DNA of 64,000 bases from Brevibacillus dissolubilis (GTDB lineage: Bacteria > Bacillota > Bacilli > Brevibacillales > Brevibacillaceae): the NCBI RefSeq assembly GCF_006170445.1, contig NZ_VCNA01000014.1, forward strand, positions 62,001-126,000, given 5' to 3'. Positions 48,924-58,619 of this stretch are shown one piece after another. Numbering within the stretch: position 1 is the stretch's first letter; each line of letters begins with the position of its first letter. Position numbers and translations under genes: made by a program. The notes beneath the pieces are model-generated. The model did not search any database and was not told the DNA's origin. It saw nothing but the letters and a program-made list of their open reading frames with translations.

Positions 48924-49472
48924 TCATTTGCTGAATTCTATTAGGGCAACATTTAATTTTTTTATGTTCTCCTTATATTTACCGTCTGCTTTTTGTAGGG
49001 AGAAATCATTAACATTTAAGTTTCTTTCAAGATTGTAGATTTCACTAAAAACATTTTTCATTTTTTGGACTTCAGTCACATCACTTGTATCCAATATTTC
49101 TTTAATCTTAGCAACATATTTTTTTTCATTTGCGTATAGGTTTAATATTTCCTCTTGCAAAGATTCTTCCACGATCTTGTTAAATTCATTTGGATCCCGC
49201 GCAAGATCATGTGGCAAGGATGCAGGGTTTCCTTGAAGAAAACCATCTGCCATCCCTTTTATATACAGCAGGTCATCTTGGCTGTCTGCTTCTGTCAGTT
49301 CTTTTGTGATATTCCCAACTTTAAAGAGATGTTCAGAATAATGCTCCTTGAAGATGGAGTCTAATGTACTTGTCTTGGACTGATTATCTTGAATCACTTC
49401 AGTATCTGCCGGACTGCAGGAAATCAATAATAACACGGATATAATCAGGATATAGCTAAAATTTCTTCTCAC
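48924..49472 (-). CDS. AT-rich lipoprotein of unknown function
   Basis: A 182-residue lipoprotein: SYILIISVLLLISC gives the lipobox, then a charged, helical mature part (LFKVGNITKELTEADSQDD; VQKMKNVFSEIYNLERNLN). GTG 49472 lies 10 nt after AAAGG. The gene is plainly AT-richer than its neighbours, with many AAA, AAT and ATA codons, so transfer from another genome is likely. No family recognised. Confidence 0.72.
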   Translation of the reverse strand: MRRNFSYILIISVLLLISCSPADTEVIQDNQSKTSTLDSIFKEHYSEHLFKVGNITKELTEADSQDDLLYIKGMADGFLQGNPASLPHDLARDPNEFNKIVEESLQEEILNLYANEKKYVAKIKEILDTSDVTEVQKMKNVFSEIYNLERNLNVNDFSLQKADGKYKENIKKLNVALIEFSK

Positions 49473-49563
49473 CAGATCACAGCCTTTTTCTATTATTTTA
49501 ACAGGAAAGGCATCTGGACTCATCGTCCAAATGCCCTACCTCTGCTTTATCCAGGTATCTGAT

Positions 49564-50796
49564 CTAACCCCAAGGCCTGTTCGGCGGCTCATCCTGTGTC
49601 GGGGTGATCTCCCAACGTCCGTTCTGCTCGATGGCGACGTACTCCGTATGGGTTTCCTTGCCATTGCGCTTGGCTGTGATGACGATGCTGTAGCCCTCGC
49701 CTTGTGCCTTGGCTTGCTCCAAAGTGAGATAAAGTGCGCTTCTGGCTGATGAAGTCTCCATCGTCCCCCTCTCCACCTGTCCCATGTAGTGGTAATCCTG
49801 CTCCGAGGTCTTGACAGCGACTTCTCCAATATAGGCGAGCATGCCTTTGGCCAGATGTTCCTTCTCTTGATCTTTTAGTTCGGTGAGTGCGGTCGTATCG
49901 AGGGCGACGACTTCCACCGATGTGCCGTTCTGCGGTGGGCGGAAATAGTGGTTGAGCACGGAACGGTAGAGATCAATGTCTTGATTGGCCGCGCTCGCGG
50001 TCTGAAAGGTGAACGTATGGGAGCGACGACCCGCAAGTGCTGTCACCTCTACCGTTTTCCCCGGGAGGAACAGATCCGGAGTGAAGGTGAGCATCTTCTG
50101 GTTAAAGCCGGTCACACCTTGGATCGGGATCGTCAGGTCATCGGCATACTGTACCATCAGCCCACCGCTGTCTGACTCCTCTTCAAAAGTAACGGTAATG
50201 GACTCATGCAGCGGTACATGGACGGCACCATTGGCCGGATACGTAGAAGTTACCCAAGAATAATCGAGATATTTATCATAGCCATACAGAAGCAGTACCA
50301 GACTGGCAATCACGGTGAGTGCGATCCCAGCTTGTTTTTTGTTCAGGCGGTCGGATGATTCTTTGCTGCTGAGCATACGAAGCATGTGACCAATTACAAC
50401 AATTGATAATGTGAGCAGTATGATATGCGGCAGCATCATCAGGATGCCCCCGTGTGCCGGGTTCGTGATCATGGTCTCAGCGATCGCTCTTCCATAAAAA
50501 GTGATGTTGAGTATGATCGGCATGATTTGGGCTAATGCCATGAATATCATCCCGAGAACACCGATGATCAGCAGGCTTTTGCGCCAGATGCCTGTCAAGA
50601 CTGGAAGCAGTAATCCCCCTATGAGTGTCACTCCTCCACCGCCTATGGCGAGCATCCCCCAGAGTGTAATCTCCCCTTCTGTCTCCTGTCCCAGCACGTA
50701 CCATGAAAACAGCGGAACATAGCAAGTCCCCACAATGACCGATAGAATCCCTGTTGCCATGATCCAAGCAAATGTACGTCTGAATAAACCTTCCAT
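49564..50796 (-). CDS. Multi-TM protein with SbsA-type Ig-like domain
   Basis: A 410-residue protein. Residues 1 to about 180 hold five or so TM helices (TFAWIMATGILSVIVGTCYV onward), then an extracytoplasmic Ig-like domain (STYPANGAVHVPLHESITVTFEE) of the kind found in S-layer proteins, then a C-terminal mixed domain ending GRWEITPTQDEPPNRPWG. GGGTGAGGGGG precedes ATG 50796; the longer open frame upstream has no coding look. The combination is unfamiliar to me; perhaps an envelope sensor or anchoring protein. Confidence 0.7.
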   Translation of the reverse strand: MEGLFRRTFAWIMATGILSVIVGTCYVPLFSWYVLGQETEGEITLWGMLAIGGGGVTLIGGLLLPVLTGIWRKSLLIIGVLGMIFMALAQIMPIILNITFYGRAIAETMITNPAHGGILMMLPHIILLTLSIVVIGHMLRMLSSKESSDRLNKKQAGIALTVIASLVLLLYGYDKYLDYSWVTSTYPANGAVHVPLHESITVTFEEESDSGGLMVQYADDLTIPIQGVTGFNQKMLTFTPDLFLPGKTVEVTALAGRRSHTFTFQTASAANQDIDLYRSVLNHYFRPPQNGTSVEVVALDTTALTELKDQEKEHLAKGMLAYIGEVAVKTSEQDYHYMGQVERGTMETSSARSALYLTLEQAKAQGEGYSIVITAKRNGKETHTEYVAIEQNGRWEITPTQDEPPNRPWG

Positions 50797-50999
50797 CCCC
50801 CTCACCCTTTCTATGTATTTTGGGTGTTTTATCCATTCATGTATGACGGATCGAGATTCCAAATCGTTACAATCAAGACAGAAAAAAGAGCACTTCCGTC
50901 TTGGGAAATGCTCGTGTAGCATAGATGCCGGCAAAATAAGATCAGCCCGTCGAACGAATCGAACGGGCTTTTGGGCTTTTGATATGGTTTGATACGGCT

Positions 51000-52955
51000 T
51001 TATTTTAACTGAAAACGGCTGATCAGCTGCTGCAGGTCCTCCGCCATCTGAGCGAGTACACTGGCAGACACCGTGATCTCTTCCATCGTAGCCAGCTGCT
51101 CCTCGGTGGAGGCAGAGATATTTTGCAGGACAGAGGAATTCGTCTCGCTCACTGCTTCGATCTGACGAATCACAACCACGACATCCTCAGCACCGACAGC
51201 CAGCTGTTGGACAGCCGTGGTGACTTCTTGAATCTGTGTGGTGACATCGCTGACCGCAAATGAAATCTGACCAAAGGAATCACCCGCGGTCTGCACCGCT
51301 TTGATCCCCTCTGCGACCTCTTCCGTTCCAGCTTCCATGGAGCGGACAGCCTGGCTGGTTTCTTGTTGGATCGTGGTGATCAGTTCCGTGATTTTGGCTG
51401 CGGATTGGGTGGATTGTTCCGCCAGCTTGCGGACTTCATCAGCAACCACCGCAAAACCACGGCCATGCTCTCCGGCACGTGCTGCTTCGATCGCTGCATT
51501 GAGTGCCAGCAGGTTGGTCTGATTGGAGATATCGGTGATGGCACCGACGATGGCACCGATCTGTTGGGAACGCTCGCCTAAGCCTTTGACGATCCGCTCC
51601 AGTTCACGAACCGTTTTGTTGACGGATTGCATCTGGCTGATCGCGGTGTGGATGGCCTGGTTACCTTCTTCTGTTTTCTGAAGCGCTTCCATTGCATTAG
51701 AGGACACGCTTCGTGCATTGGAGGCAATCTGCTGTACGCCGACAGACATATCACCCATGGTATCTGCTGTCTGTTGCATGCTGCGGACCTGTGTCTCCGA
51801 GCCGCTTGCCACTTCTTGAATCGTCGTGGTGATCTGCTCACTTGCCATGCTGGACTGCTCGGCACTTGCGATCATTTCCTCGGAGGAAGCGGCAAGCTGT
51901 GTTGATTTGTCATTGATGTTCATCAGAACGGCTTGCAGGGAGTCGGCCATCTGATTGAAGCTACCGGCCAATTGTCCGATTTCGTCACGGGACTTGCTCT
52001 CTACCCGCTTCGTCAAATCACCCTGTGCAACCAGCTTGGTCGTATCGTTGAGCTTACCCAATGGAACGACAATTGAGCGGATGACGAAGTAGTTCTGCAC
52101 CATGGCATACAAGAACAGCACACCCAGCACAATCCATGATGCGGTCAAAATCGGTTGGGCAGATTTGTCCGCTTCTTCTTCATACATGGTACCCATGATC
52201 TTCCAGTTAGTCAGAGAGTTGGTAGCAAAAAACAGCATCTTTGCCTTGCCTTCCAGCTGGTAGGAGAATTCCCCGCTGATGCCGGAATAGACTTGCTCTG
52301 CGGCATCTCCCGTCATCTTTTTGCCTGTTTCGGTCGGGTGAACCAGAAAGTTCCTTTCTTTATCCACCAACATGACATAACCTTCACGCCCTACCTGAAG
52401 GCGGCTGATCGGTTCGGACAGATGATCCAGATTCAGATCAATCGCCATGACAAATCGATTGGACATATCGGTTTTGGCAATCGTGATCTGCTGGTTGCCA
52501 GACTGCTCATCCTTGTACGGCTCTGACATGACGACCGTCCGTCTTTCTACAGCTTGTTCATACCACTTCTGCTTGGTACCTTCATAGCTGTCAGGTTTTG
52601 GATGATCACCAGCCTGTATGAGTCGACCGTCTGGATAAACAATATAGACATTGCTGACCTCACTGTGGTTTTGCTGGTAACGCTTGATGGATTCCAGTCT
52701 GCTTTGGTCCAGATCATTCTCAGCTGCTTCTTCAACCAGTTCATTAATTTCTTTGATTTTAGGGGAAATTAAACTGGTGACAAGTTGATCGACCAAAACA
52801 ACGGTTTGGCGGGCACCCTGCAGAATTTCATCCTGTACGCGTTCTTTTGAAATGTAATAAGAAATCCCTGCAATCGATAAACTCGGCAGCAGAAACAAGA
52901 TCGTGCAGGCCACGATCAGCTTTGTCTTCACGGACAGTTGTAAGTGTCTTAGCAT
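51000..52955 (-). CDS. Methyl-accepting chemotaxis protein with dCache sensor
   Basis: A 651-residue receptor: TM1 ([20 protein letters not shown]), dCache ligand domain (about 40-270), TM2, HAMP and signalling hairpin with [20 protein letters not shown]. In the dCache domain the Trp-Tyr and Tyr-Asp pocket positions are there ([15 protein letters not shown]), but the Arg of the amino-acid-binding motif is Lys (TKQKWY). ATG 52955 is chosen; ATG 52973 abuts the ribosome site. GGAG spacing is long (12 nt). Confidence 0.92.
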   Translation of the reverse strand: MLRHLQLSVKTKLIVACTILFLLPSLSIAGISYYISKERVQDEILQGARQTVVLVDQLVTSLISPKIKEINELVEEAAENDLDQSRLESIKRYQQNHSEVSNVYIVYPDGRLIQAGDHPKPDSYEGTKQKWYEQAVERRTVVMSEPYKDEQSGNQQITIAKTDMSNRFVMAIDLNLDHLSEPISRLQVGREGYVMLVDKERNFLVHPTETGKKMTGDAAEQVYSGISGEFSYQLEGKAKMLFFATNSLTNWKIMGTMYEEEADKSAQPILTASWIVLGVLFLYAMVQNYFVIRSIVVPLGKLNDTTKLVAQGDLTKRVESKSRDEIGQLAGSFNQMADSLQAVLMNINDKSTQLAASSEEMIASAEQSSMASEQITTTIQEVASGSETQVRSMQQTADTMGDMSVGVQQIASNARSVSSNAMEALQKTEEGNQAIHTAISQMQSVNKTVRELERIVKGLGERSQQIGAIVGAITDISNQTNLLALNAAIEAARAGEHGRGFAVVADEVRKLAEQSTQSAAKITELITTIQQETSQAVRSMEAGTEEVAEGIKAVQTAGDSFGQISFAVSDVTTQIQEVTTAVQQLAVGAEDVVVVIRQIEAVSETNSSVLQNISASTEEQLATMEEITVSASVLAQMAEDLQQLISRFQLK

Positions 52956-53098
52956 GAATAATACGCACTCCATCCTTACCCCAAATTTAGCTAGCGCTTT
53001 TAATGTACTACCCTTGTTTCAACCTAAATAAAACTTTTAAAAACACTTTGAAAAAAGTAGGCTTCTATTTCCAAAATGGCAACAGTGAGGGAACATGT

Positions 53099-53791
53099 AT
53101 GAGGAAACTACGTTATATGCTGCTGGGCTGTTCACTTCTTTGGCTTTTTCTCTTGGCGGCACCGTCTTGGGCTGCGCCGACGCCATCTCCGGATATCAAG
53201 CCCAGCTCGTCAAAACAGGTGAGACTATATATTAATCTCTGGCATAATCGAGTGTTTTTGATGACAACGGAGGGAGAGATTTTACAATCCTTCCGTCTGT
53301 CTCCTGGGACAAAGGATACACCGTCCCCAGTCGGCTCCTTCAAGGTCATCTACAAAGCAAAGGATTGGGGCGGTGGCTTCGGTTCCCGCTGGCTGGGTCT
53401 GAATGTCACGTGGGGCAATTATGGGATTCATGGCACAAATCGGCCCAAGCTGATCGGCAAGTATGTCTCCCACGGCTGCTTTCGGATGCGAAACAGGGAT
53501 ATTGAACAGCTGTATGAGCACGTCCCCGTCGGCACCCCTGTCACCATCGACGGCCCCATCATGGGACATGAAGATCTAACCTATCGGATTCTCGTCCCCG
53601 GCTCCAAAGGTGCATTGGTTGTTCTCGTGCAGAACCGTTTACGTGCTGCCGGTTATTATCAGGGAGCCTGTCACGGTATTTTTGATAAGCGTACCGAAAA
53701 AGCCATCTTCCGGTTTCAAAAAGCAGAAGGTCTGGAGCAATCCGGTCAAATCCACCCGGTCGACCTGCAGCACCTTGGGATTATCGATTAA
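53099..53791 (+). CDS. Secreted L,D-transpeptidase with peptidoglycan-binding domain
   Basis: A 230-residue exported YkuD enzyme. Signal peptide ([19 protein letters not shown]), YkuD domain with [21 protein letters not shown] (catalytic His and Cys), then a PG_binding_1 helix bundle ([29 protein letters not shown]). It forms 3-3 crosslinks or trims wall peptides. GTGAGGG lies 7 nt before ATG 53099. The amidase gene follows 23 nt later. Confidence 0.92.
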   Translation: MRKLRYMLLGCSLLWLFLLAAPSWAAPTPSPDIKPSSSKQVRLYINLWHNRVFLMTTEGEILQSFRLSPGTKDTPSPVGSFKVIYKAKDWGGGFGSRWLGLNVTWGNYGIHGTNRPKLIGKYVSHGCFRMRNRDIEQLYEHVPVGTPVTIDGPIMGHEDLTYRILVPGSKGALVVLVQNRLRAAGYYQGACHGIFDKRTEKAIFRFQKAEGLEQSGQIHPVDLQHLGIID

Positions 53792-53814
53792 TCCACACCA
53801 AAGGACTGATTGAT

Positions 53815-54561
53815 GTGCACAAACGTATCTGGAACCTCGTACTCCTGTTCACGCTCAGCACGATTCATCCTGTGTCCGCTCATCCGGCCCGTCCCTCTTT
53901 TGATGTCATCATTGACGTAGGTCACGGGGGTGTCGATGGCGGTGCTGTTGAGGCAAATGTATACGAAAAGCATATTAATCTGGCGGTAGCCAAGCTGCTT
54001 TATGATGAAATGGACAAAGCGGGGTATCAGGTCATCCTCAACCGTGCTGATGATCATGCTCTCAGTGAAGACAACCGCTGGCTCCGTACGAATTCCCGTC
54101 ATATCAAGGATTTGGCCCAGCGCAAGCATCTGGCGATAGAGCTTGCTCCCAAGGTGATGATCAGCCTGCATGCCAACGTAGCGTCCAATTCATCTGCCCG
54201 CGGTCCCAATGTGCTGTATCAGCGCAACAATCAAAGCCTGATGCTGGCGGATATCATCCAACACTCGCTCAACCGGCTGTATGGGATCAAGCACCGAGAG
54301 CCAGTCAAAGGACGCCCCTACTACCTGCTGAACCAATCGGTCTGTCCGACGGTGATTGTCGAGATGGGTTATCTCACCAACCCTGGTGACCGACAGGCGC
54401 TGATAACGCCAGAGCATCAGGTGAAGCTGGCTAAGAGCATTCGGGATGCGGTCGATGAGTATTTTCTGCTAGTCGGCGGACTTGGACAAGAGCCGCAGGA
54501 ACCATCATTCTGGGCTACTCTCCTGCATCGTCTGCTGGAGTGGGTAGCTGTCAGTGATTAG
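53815..54561 (+). CDS. N-acetylmuramoyl-L-alanine amidase (Amidase_3, CwlD-like)
   Basis: A 248-residue exported zinc amidase. Signal peptide (LVLLFTLSTIHPVSA), zinc ligands in DVGHGGVDGG (His), VYEKHINL (Glu) and SLHANV (His), catalytic Glu in VIVEMGYLTN. It cuts the muramic acid-alanine bond; the form is close to CwlD of spore cortex. GTG start, AAAGGA 9 nt upstream. Operon with the L,D-transpeptidase. Confidence 0.9.
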   Translation: MHKRIWNLVLLFTLSTIHPVSAHPARPSFDVIIDVGHGGVDGGAVEANVYEKHINLAVAKLLYDEMDKAGYQVILNRADDHALSEDNRWLRTNSRHIKDLAQRKHLAIELAPKVMISLHANVASNSSARGPNVLYQRNNQSLMLADIIQHSLNRLYGIKHREPVKGRPYYLLNQSVCPTVIVEMGYLTNPGDRQALITPEHQVKLAKSIRDAVDEYFLLVGGLGQEPQEPSFWATLLHRLLEWVAVSD

Positions 54562-54579
54562 CATTCTCTTTCCAAACAC

Positions 54580-54625
54580 ATGCCCCAAAAAGACGCCAGT
54601 GATGCCTGCGCGTCTTTTTGGCATA
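54580..54625 (+). terminator. Terminator of the transpeptidase-amidase operon
   Basis: ATGCCcCAAAAAGACGC / GCGTCTTTTTGGCAT. Confidence 0.9.
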
Positions 54626-54764
54626 TTTTAGTCACCTTATTTTTTTTAATTTACTCTTCATTTTTTAGTGTTTTACAGGTATGTTGGATATATTAGGAAC
54701 GTTTATACTTTATAATGAAGGGTAAATAAATATGAATAATATACACTGGCAGGAAGGGGTCATT

Positions 54765-56312
54765 ATGAGTAAAGCATTATCGCTGAGATCGGTGATCGTC
54801 GGACTCAATCTACTATGTGTACTGATTCTTTCATGCGGCGGTATTTTCGGTTTTTATCAGATGACCACTAGCCATCTGCTGGAGCATACTCTTGAAGTTA
54901 ATTCCGCTTACTCCAAAAAACTTGCCAAAACGACTGAATATACATTTTCCACCATGCAGCAAAACATGGAGACACTTGCCCCTGAAATCGCAAAACGGTT
55001 TTACAAGACAGATGAACTCCAGCAAATGATAGATCTCTCATTAAAATCAAACAATTACTATAATTCCGCTTTTGTGGCCGACGCCAACGGGCAGGTCATT
55101 GTCACTTCTCCTCAAATCGGACTCAGGGGAGTTGTCCTCTCTTCCATAGGGGCCAAGCAAGCCTTGAAGGAGAGACGTTTTCTCATATCTGAGCCTTACA
55201 TGGGAGCCACCGGCCGATTCATTATTCTGGTCTCACAACCACTCTGGGATCAAAATGGAACGTATCTCGGCTTTATCGGCGGCACAATCTATCTGGAATA
55301 CGATAATATCATCAAAAATCTACTCGGTACTCACTTTTCAAAAGATGGCTCGTACGTTTTCGTCGTCGATGACAAGGGGCGGTTGATCTTTCACCCTGAT
55401 CAGCAGCGGGTAGGCGAAGTCGTCAAGGAGAATACCGTGGTGCAACAACTTCTGCTAGGGAAAGAAGGTACTCTTGAGACAACCAATTCACGGGGAATCA
55501 AGATGCTGACTGGTTATTCCTATGTCCCCATCAGCAAATGGGGAATTGTAGCTCAAACCCCGTTGGCCGATACGATGGAGCCTCTCTACCGAACCCTGTT
55601 CTTCCTGATCGCCTATTCCTTTCCAGTGCTGATCCTTGTCATCGTACTAACCATCGTCATCTCGAACAAAATCACCCAGCCGCTGAAAGTGCTTGCTGAT
55701 TTTTCTGATAAGGTGATTCGTTCCGATAATCAAAACATGCTCAAACTCCCCGATCAGGTCAGTACTTGGTATTATGAAGCCAAACAACTGAAAAAGGCTT
55801 CTGAAATGATGCTTTGGGTGCTTCAGGAACGGGCGAAACAATCGCTAACCGACTCACTGACCGGACTGATGAACAGGCGCGGGGCCGATAAGCTGATATT
55901 TAAATGGATCACACATGCCAAGCCATTCACGCTGGCGATCATTGATATTGATGAGTTCAAATCTGTCAATGATACCTACGGCCATCAAAAGGGCGATGAG
56001 GTACTGCAATTCGTCACCAATGTTCTGAAGGAGAATGTACGTGAGGGAGATGTATGCTGCCGCTATGGTGGAGAAGAATTCCTCGTGCTCCTCCCCAATA
56101 CCAGCGGGGAAGAAGCTTTTGCCCTCATTGAAACCATACGCCTACGGTTTAGTATCATGCCAAATCCCACTGGTCGATCTATTACAATCTCCTCGGGAAT
56201 CAGCGAATACCCGAATACCGCTTCGACTGCCGAAGAACTCTTTTCGCTTGCTGATGCCGCTTTGTATCAGGCAAAAGAGGGCGGTCGAAATCGGACGGTA
56301 CTGTCGAAGTAA
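54765..56312 (+). CDS. Diguanylate cyclase with dCache sensor and intact I-site
   Basis: A 515-residue membrane cyclase: TM1 (SVIVGLNLLCVLILSCGGIFGF), dCache region to about 270, TM2 (LIAYSFPVLILVIVLTIVI), a short HAMP-like stretch and GGDEF starting at DSLTGLMNRR. The active site is RYGGEEF and the inhibitory RxxD is intact (REGDVCCRYGGEEF), so c-di-GMP feedback is expected, unlike the cyclase at 3989. GGAAGGGG lies 5 nt before ATG 54765. Confidence 0.92.
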   Translation: MSKALSLRSVIVGLNLLCVLILSCGGIFGFYQMTTSHLLEHTLEVNSAYSKKLAKTTEYTFSTMQQNMETLAPEIAKRFYKTDELQQMIDLSLKSNNYYNSAFVADANGQVIVTSPQIGLRGVVLSSIGAKQALKERRFLISEPYMGATGRFIILVSQPLWDQNGTYLGFIGGTIYLEYDNIIKNLLGTHFSKDGSYVFVVDDKGRLIFHPDQQRVGEVVKENTVVQQLLLGKEGTLETTNSRGIKMLTGYSYVPISKWGIVAQTPLADTMEPLYRTLFFLIAYSFPVLILVIVLTIVISNKITQPLKVLADFSDKVIRSDNQNMLKLPDQVSTWYYEAKQLKKASEMMLWVLQERAKQSLTDSLTGLMNRRGADKLIFKWITHAKPFTLAIIDIDEFKSVNDTYGHQKGDEVLQFVTNVLKENVREGDVCCRYGGEEFLVLLPNTSGEEAFALIETIRLRFSIMPNPTGRSITISSGISEYPNTASTAEELFSLADAALYQAKEGGRNRTVLSK

Positions 56313-56395
56313 AGGAAGCGCCGTCTGTGGGATGGTCTGTGGTTAAGAACTCGGATCAGTAAGAGTATCCTAATATGTCACATCGTTTGTAAATC

Positions 56396-56444
56396 AAAAA
56401 GAAGCCGGTTCTTCCCATTTAAAAGGGAGATCGGCTTCTTTTTG
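56396..56444. terminator. Bidirectional terminator
   Basis: AAAAAGAAGCCG / CGGCTTCTTTTT with inner CCC / GGG. Confidence 0.88.
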
Positions 56445-56512
56445 GTTTTGCTTCTTGTCTTTTAACTATCTTTGATCTTTCCTTTCCCATTCACACCCGG
56501 AGAGGCTGAAGC

Positions 56513-57316
56513 CTAACCTGTGATGAATGACTTCCTCACCCGTCCCCAGAATGGGAGCTTTTTGTATCGGGCGAATTTGACTTTATTCTGTCCCACTACA
56601 CAGACGATCGAGCGGATATCTGTCCAGACCGCTTGTTCACGGTCGAGACCAATCATCACTTCCGGGTTCATCATAATCAGCTCCACCTGGTGGTGCTTCG
56701 GCAAAACCAATGAGCTGTTGATCGTACGGTACGTCTGGTTATTAATCGAGGCAATCTCCGAGAGCTGAATCCCCTCCAGCGACGGATGTACAATCGCTCC
56801 GTTGACCGCTTTGTTGTAGGCGGTACTGCCTGATGGCGAGGAGACGATCAGTCCGTCGCCGCGGAAGGTCTCGAATTCTTCGCCATTGATGTATACCGCT
56901 ACTACCAGTGTCGATAGGCTGTTATTGCGTAGAACCATCTCGTTTAACGCCCATTTGTACAGAACCTCTCCGTCTCGCTTATGAAATTCGCAGTCAACCG
57001 TCGGGTACTCCGCGATGAATGGCTCGACATTTTCTAATGCCAGTACAAAATCATCCAGCTCCTCTGGCCGCCAATCCGCATAAAAACCGAGGTGTCCTGT
57101 ATGTATGCCTACATAGGAGGGAGAAAAGCCATACTGATGCACCGCCTCCAACAGCGTCCCATCCCCCCCGATGGAAAGCACCAGATCGGGCTGTTCTTCT
57201 CCGTTATTTTCAATCAAGGTAAAAGGCCGCGTGGAACTAGCCCGTAATTTTTCACGTAGCAGCCTGTCCACTTCGCGGGTATTGTCGTCGTCGCGTAGTA
57301 CCGTGGCTATTTTCAT
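56513..57316 (-). CDS. nadK: NAD kinase
   Basis: A 267-residue enzyme making NADP from NAD and ATP. The catalytic GGDGT is in LVLSIGGDGTLLEAV, followed by GIHTGHLGFYADW, ALNEMVLR and the Gly-rich RGDGLIVSSPSGSTAYNKAV. ATG 57316 fits the family start; an ATG seven codons earlier is set against the ribosome site. Probably monocistronic. Confidence 0.95.
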   Translation of the reverse strand: MKIATVLRDDDNTREVDRLLREKLRASSTRPFTLIENNGEEQPDLVLSIGGDGTLLEAVHQYGFSPSYVGIHTGHLGFYADWRPEELDDFVLALENVEPFIAEYPTVDCEFHKRDGEVLYKWALNEMVLRNNSLSTLVVAVYINGEEFETFRGDGLIVSSPSGSTAYNKAVNGAIVHPSLEGIQLSEIASINNQTYRTINSSLVLPKHHQVELIMMNPEVMIGLDREQAVWTDIRSIVCVVGQNKVKFARYKKLPFWGRVRKSFITG

Positions 57317-57489
57317 GGTTTTTCGTACCCTTTCCATTCCTTTTCCTCATCATACCATAGATAACAGGATGATACCGCCTGTGGCTTACAGAATGGGCGA
57401 ATATAGCGTTTTCATCAGCTTGTTCCGATACGTATGCTGTACAGAATCAAATCTGCATGCCATTTGACTCTGGAAAGGACGTGACGATC

Positions 57490-57855
57490 ATGCCCCCTCG
57501 CCGTTGGATTCTCGTTTCGCTGCGAAGACGCCGCCTGTTTCTGTTCGAAGGTGACCGGGTGATCCGTAACTATCCCGTCGGCCTCGGAAGGACAGCGACC
57601 CAGACACCGCGAGGCGAATTCAAGATCATCAACAAGGTCCCCTGGCCTGACAGCTATCCAGGTGGCCCGCTCACCGTCTATGGAACGTTCTGGATGGGTC
57701 TGAGCGCACCTCATTATGGCATACACGGCACCAACAATCCCGCCTCCATCGGCAAATATGTCTCACACGGCTGCATTCGGATGTACAACCGGGATGTCGA
57801 GCAGCTGGCTTCTCTGGTCTCCATCGGCACAGAGGTCAAAATCCGTCCCAATTAA
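57490..57855 (+). CDS. Short L,D-transpeptidase without signal peptide
   Basis: A 121-residue protein that is just a YkuD domain: VSLRRRRLFLFEGDRVIRNYPVG, TPRGEFKIINK, and the active site [21 protein letters not shown]. No signal peptide or membrane helix. In Bacillus such short forms exist (YciB/YkuD group). AAAGGA lies 10 nt before ATG 57490. It may act in the forespore or be released by lysis. Confidence 0.88.
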   Translation: MPPRRWILVSLRRRRLFLFEGDRVIRNYPVGLGRTATQTPRGEFKIINKVPWPDSYPGGPLTVYGTFWMGLSAPHYGIHGTNNPASIGKYVSHGCIRMYNRDVEQLASLVSIGTEVKIRPN

Positions 57856-57910
57856 ACAGAGAACAGACACTGCCAGTCACTATGTCCCGCTCCCCCGGTG
57901 AGCACCAATG

Positions 57911-57959
57911 AAAAAGACAGGCAGGTACGCATCAACAGCGTGACCTCCTGTCTTTTTTA
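57911..57959. terminator. Terminator after the short transpeptidase gene
   Basis: AAAAAGACAGG / CCTGTCTTTTTT. Confidence 0.85.
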
Positions 57960-58026
57960 GAGGGGGGTGCCGTCTGCCCTCAGCCCTCGTCATGGCATGA
58001 GAGGAGCAGCAGTCATCCAGACCCGC

Positions 58027-58443
58027 TTAGGTAAAGATCGGGCTCTTCTCCACTCTGGACAGCACTTCCTGCGCTTTTTGAATCCAAGCCTGATCCAGTG
58101 CTGCATCTTCATCAATCGGCTCTTGGAACTGGTTTAACAGCGGTGCGGCATATTGGCTGCTGTAGTACCCGATATCCTCTTCATTTCCTGTCCGGTACAC
58201 ATGGCGCAAGACGAAGGGCGTCCCAAACTCAATCAACGCCTGGCTGTCGTCGAGCTCCCCATCCCGCACTTCAACCGGGATGCGGATGAATACCATCGCT
58301 TTATCATCCAGTTGGCGATCCAGATAACCTTTGTCATAATCCCAGTTGGCGAGGGTGAACTCTTCCTGGCCGAGATGCTCCTTGGCCTCGCCGAATGTGG
58401 TCTGTTTGCCTTCGATTGCGGAACGCATGATATGCATAGACAT
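58027..58443 (-). CDS. YugN-like protein
   Basis: A 138-residue cytosolic protein with the YugN-family pattern: IEGKQTTFGEAKEHLG, ANWDYDKGYLDRQLDD, VFIRIPVEVRDGELDD and GTPFVLRHVYRTGNEEDIG. Function not known. GAGG is 6 nt before ATG 58443. Confidence 0.85.
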   Translation of the reverse strand: MSMHIMRSAIEGKQTTFGEAKEHLGQEEFTLANWDYDKGYLDRQLDDKAMVFIRIPVEVRDGELDDSQALIEFGTPFVLRHVYRTGNEEDIGYYSSQYAAPLLNQFQEPIDEDAALDQAWIQKAQEVLSRVEKSPIFT

Positions 58444-58619
58444 CCCTGCCCTCATATTAGATTCTCTTGGTTAGTGTGCAACAAACGGCAGAATCATAGT
58501 CATCCATTTGGGCAGGGAGAGAAGCTTTTCCGTACTTTTGCCCTAGTTTCACACCTGCGGCCAAGCGGGTAATTGAATAAAGAGAACCTATGAGTTATGT
58601 CAACTAAGAGGTGTGCCCA

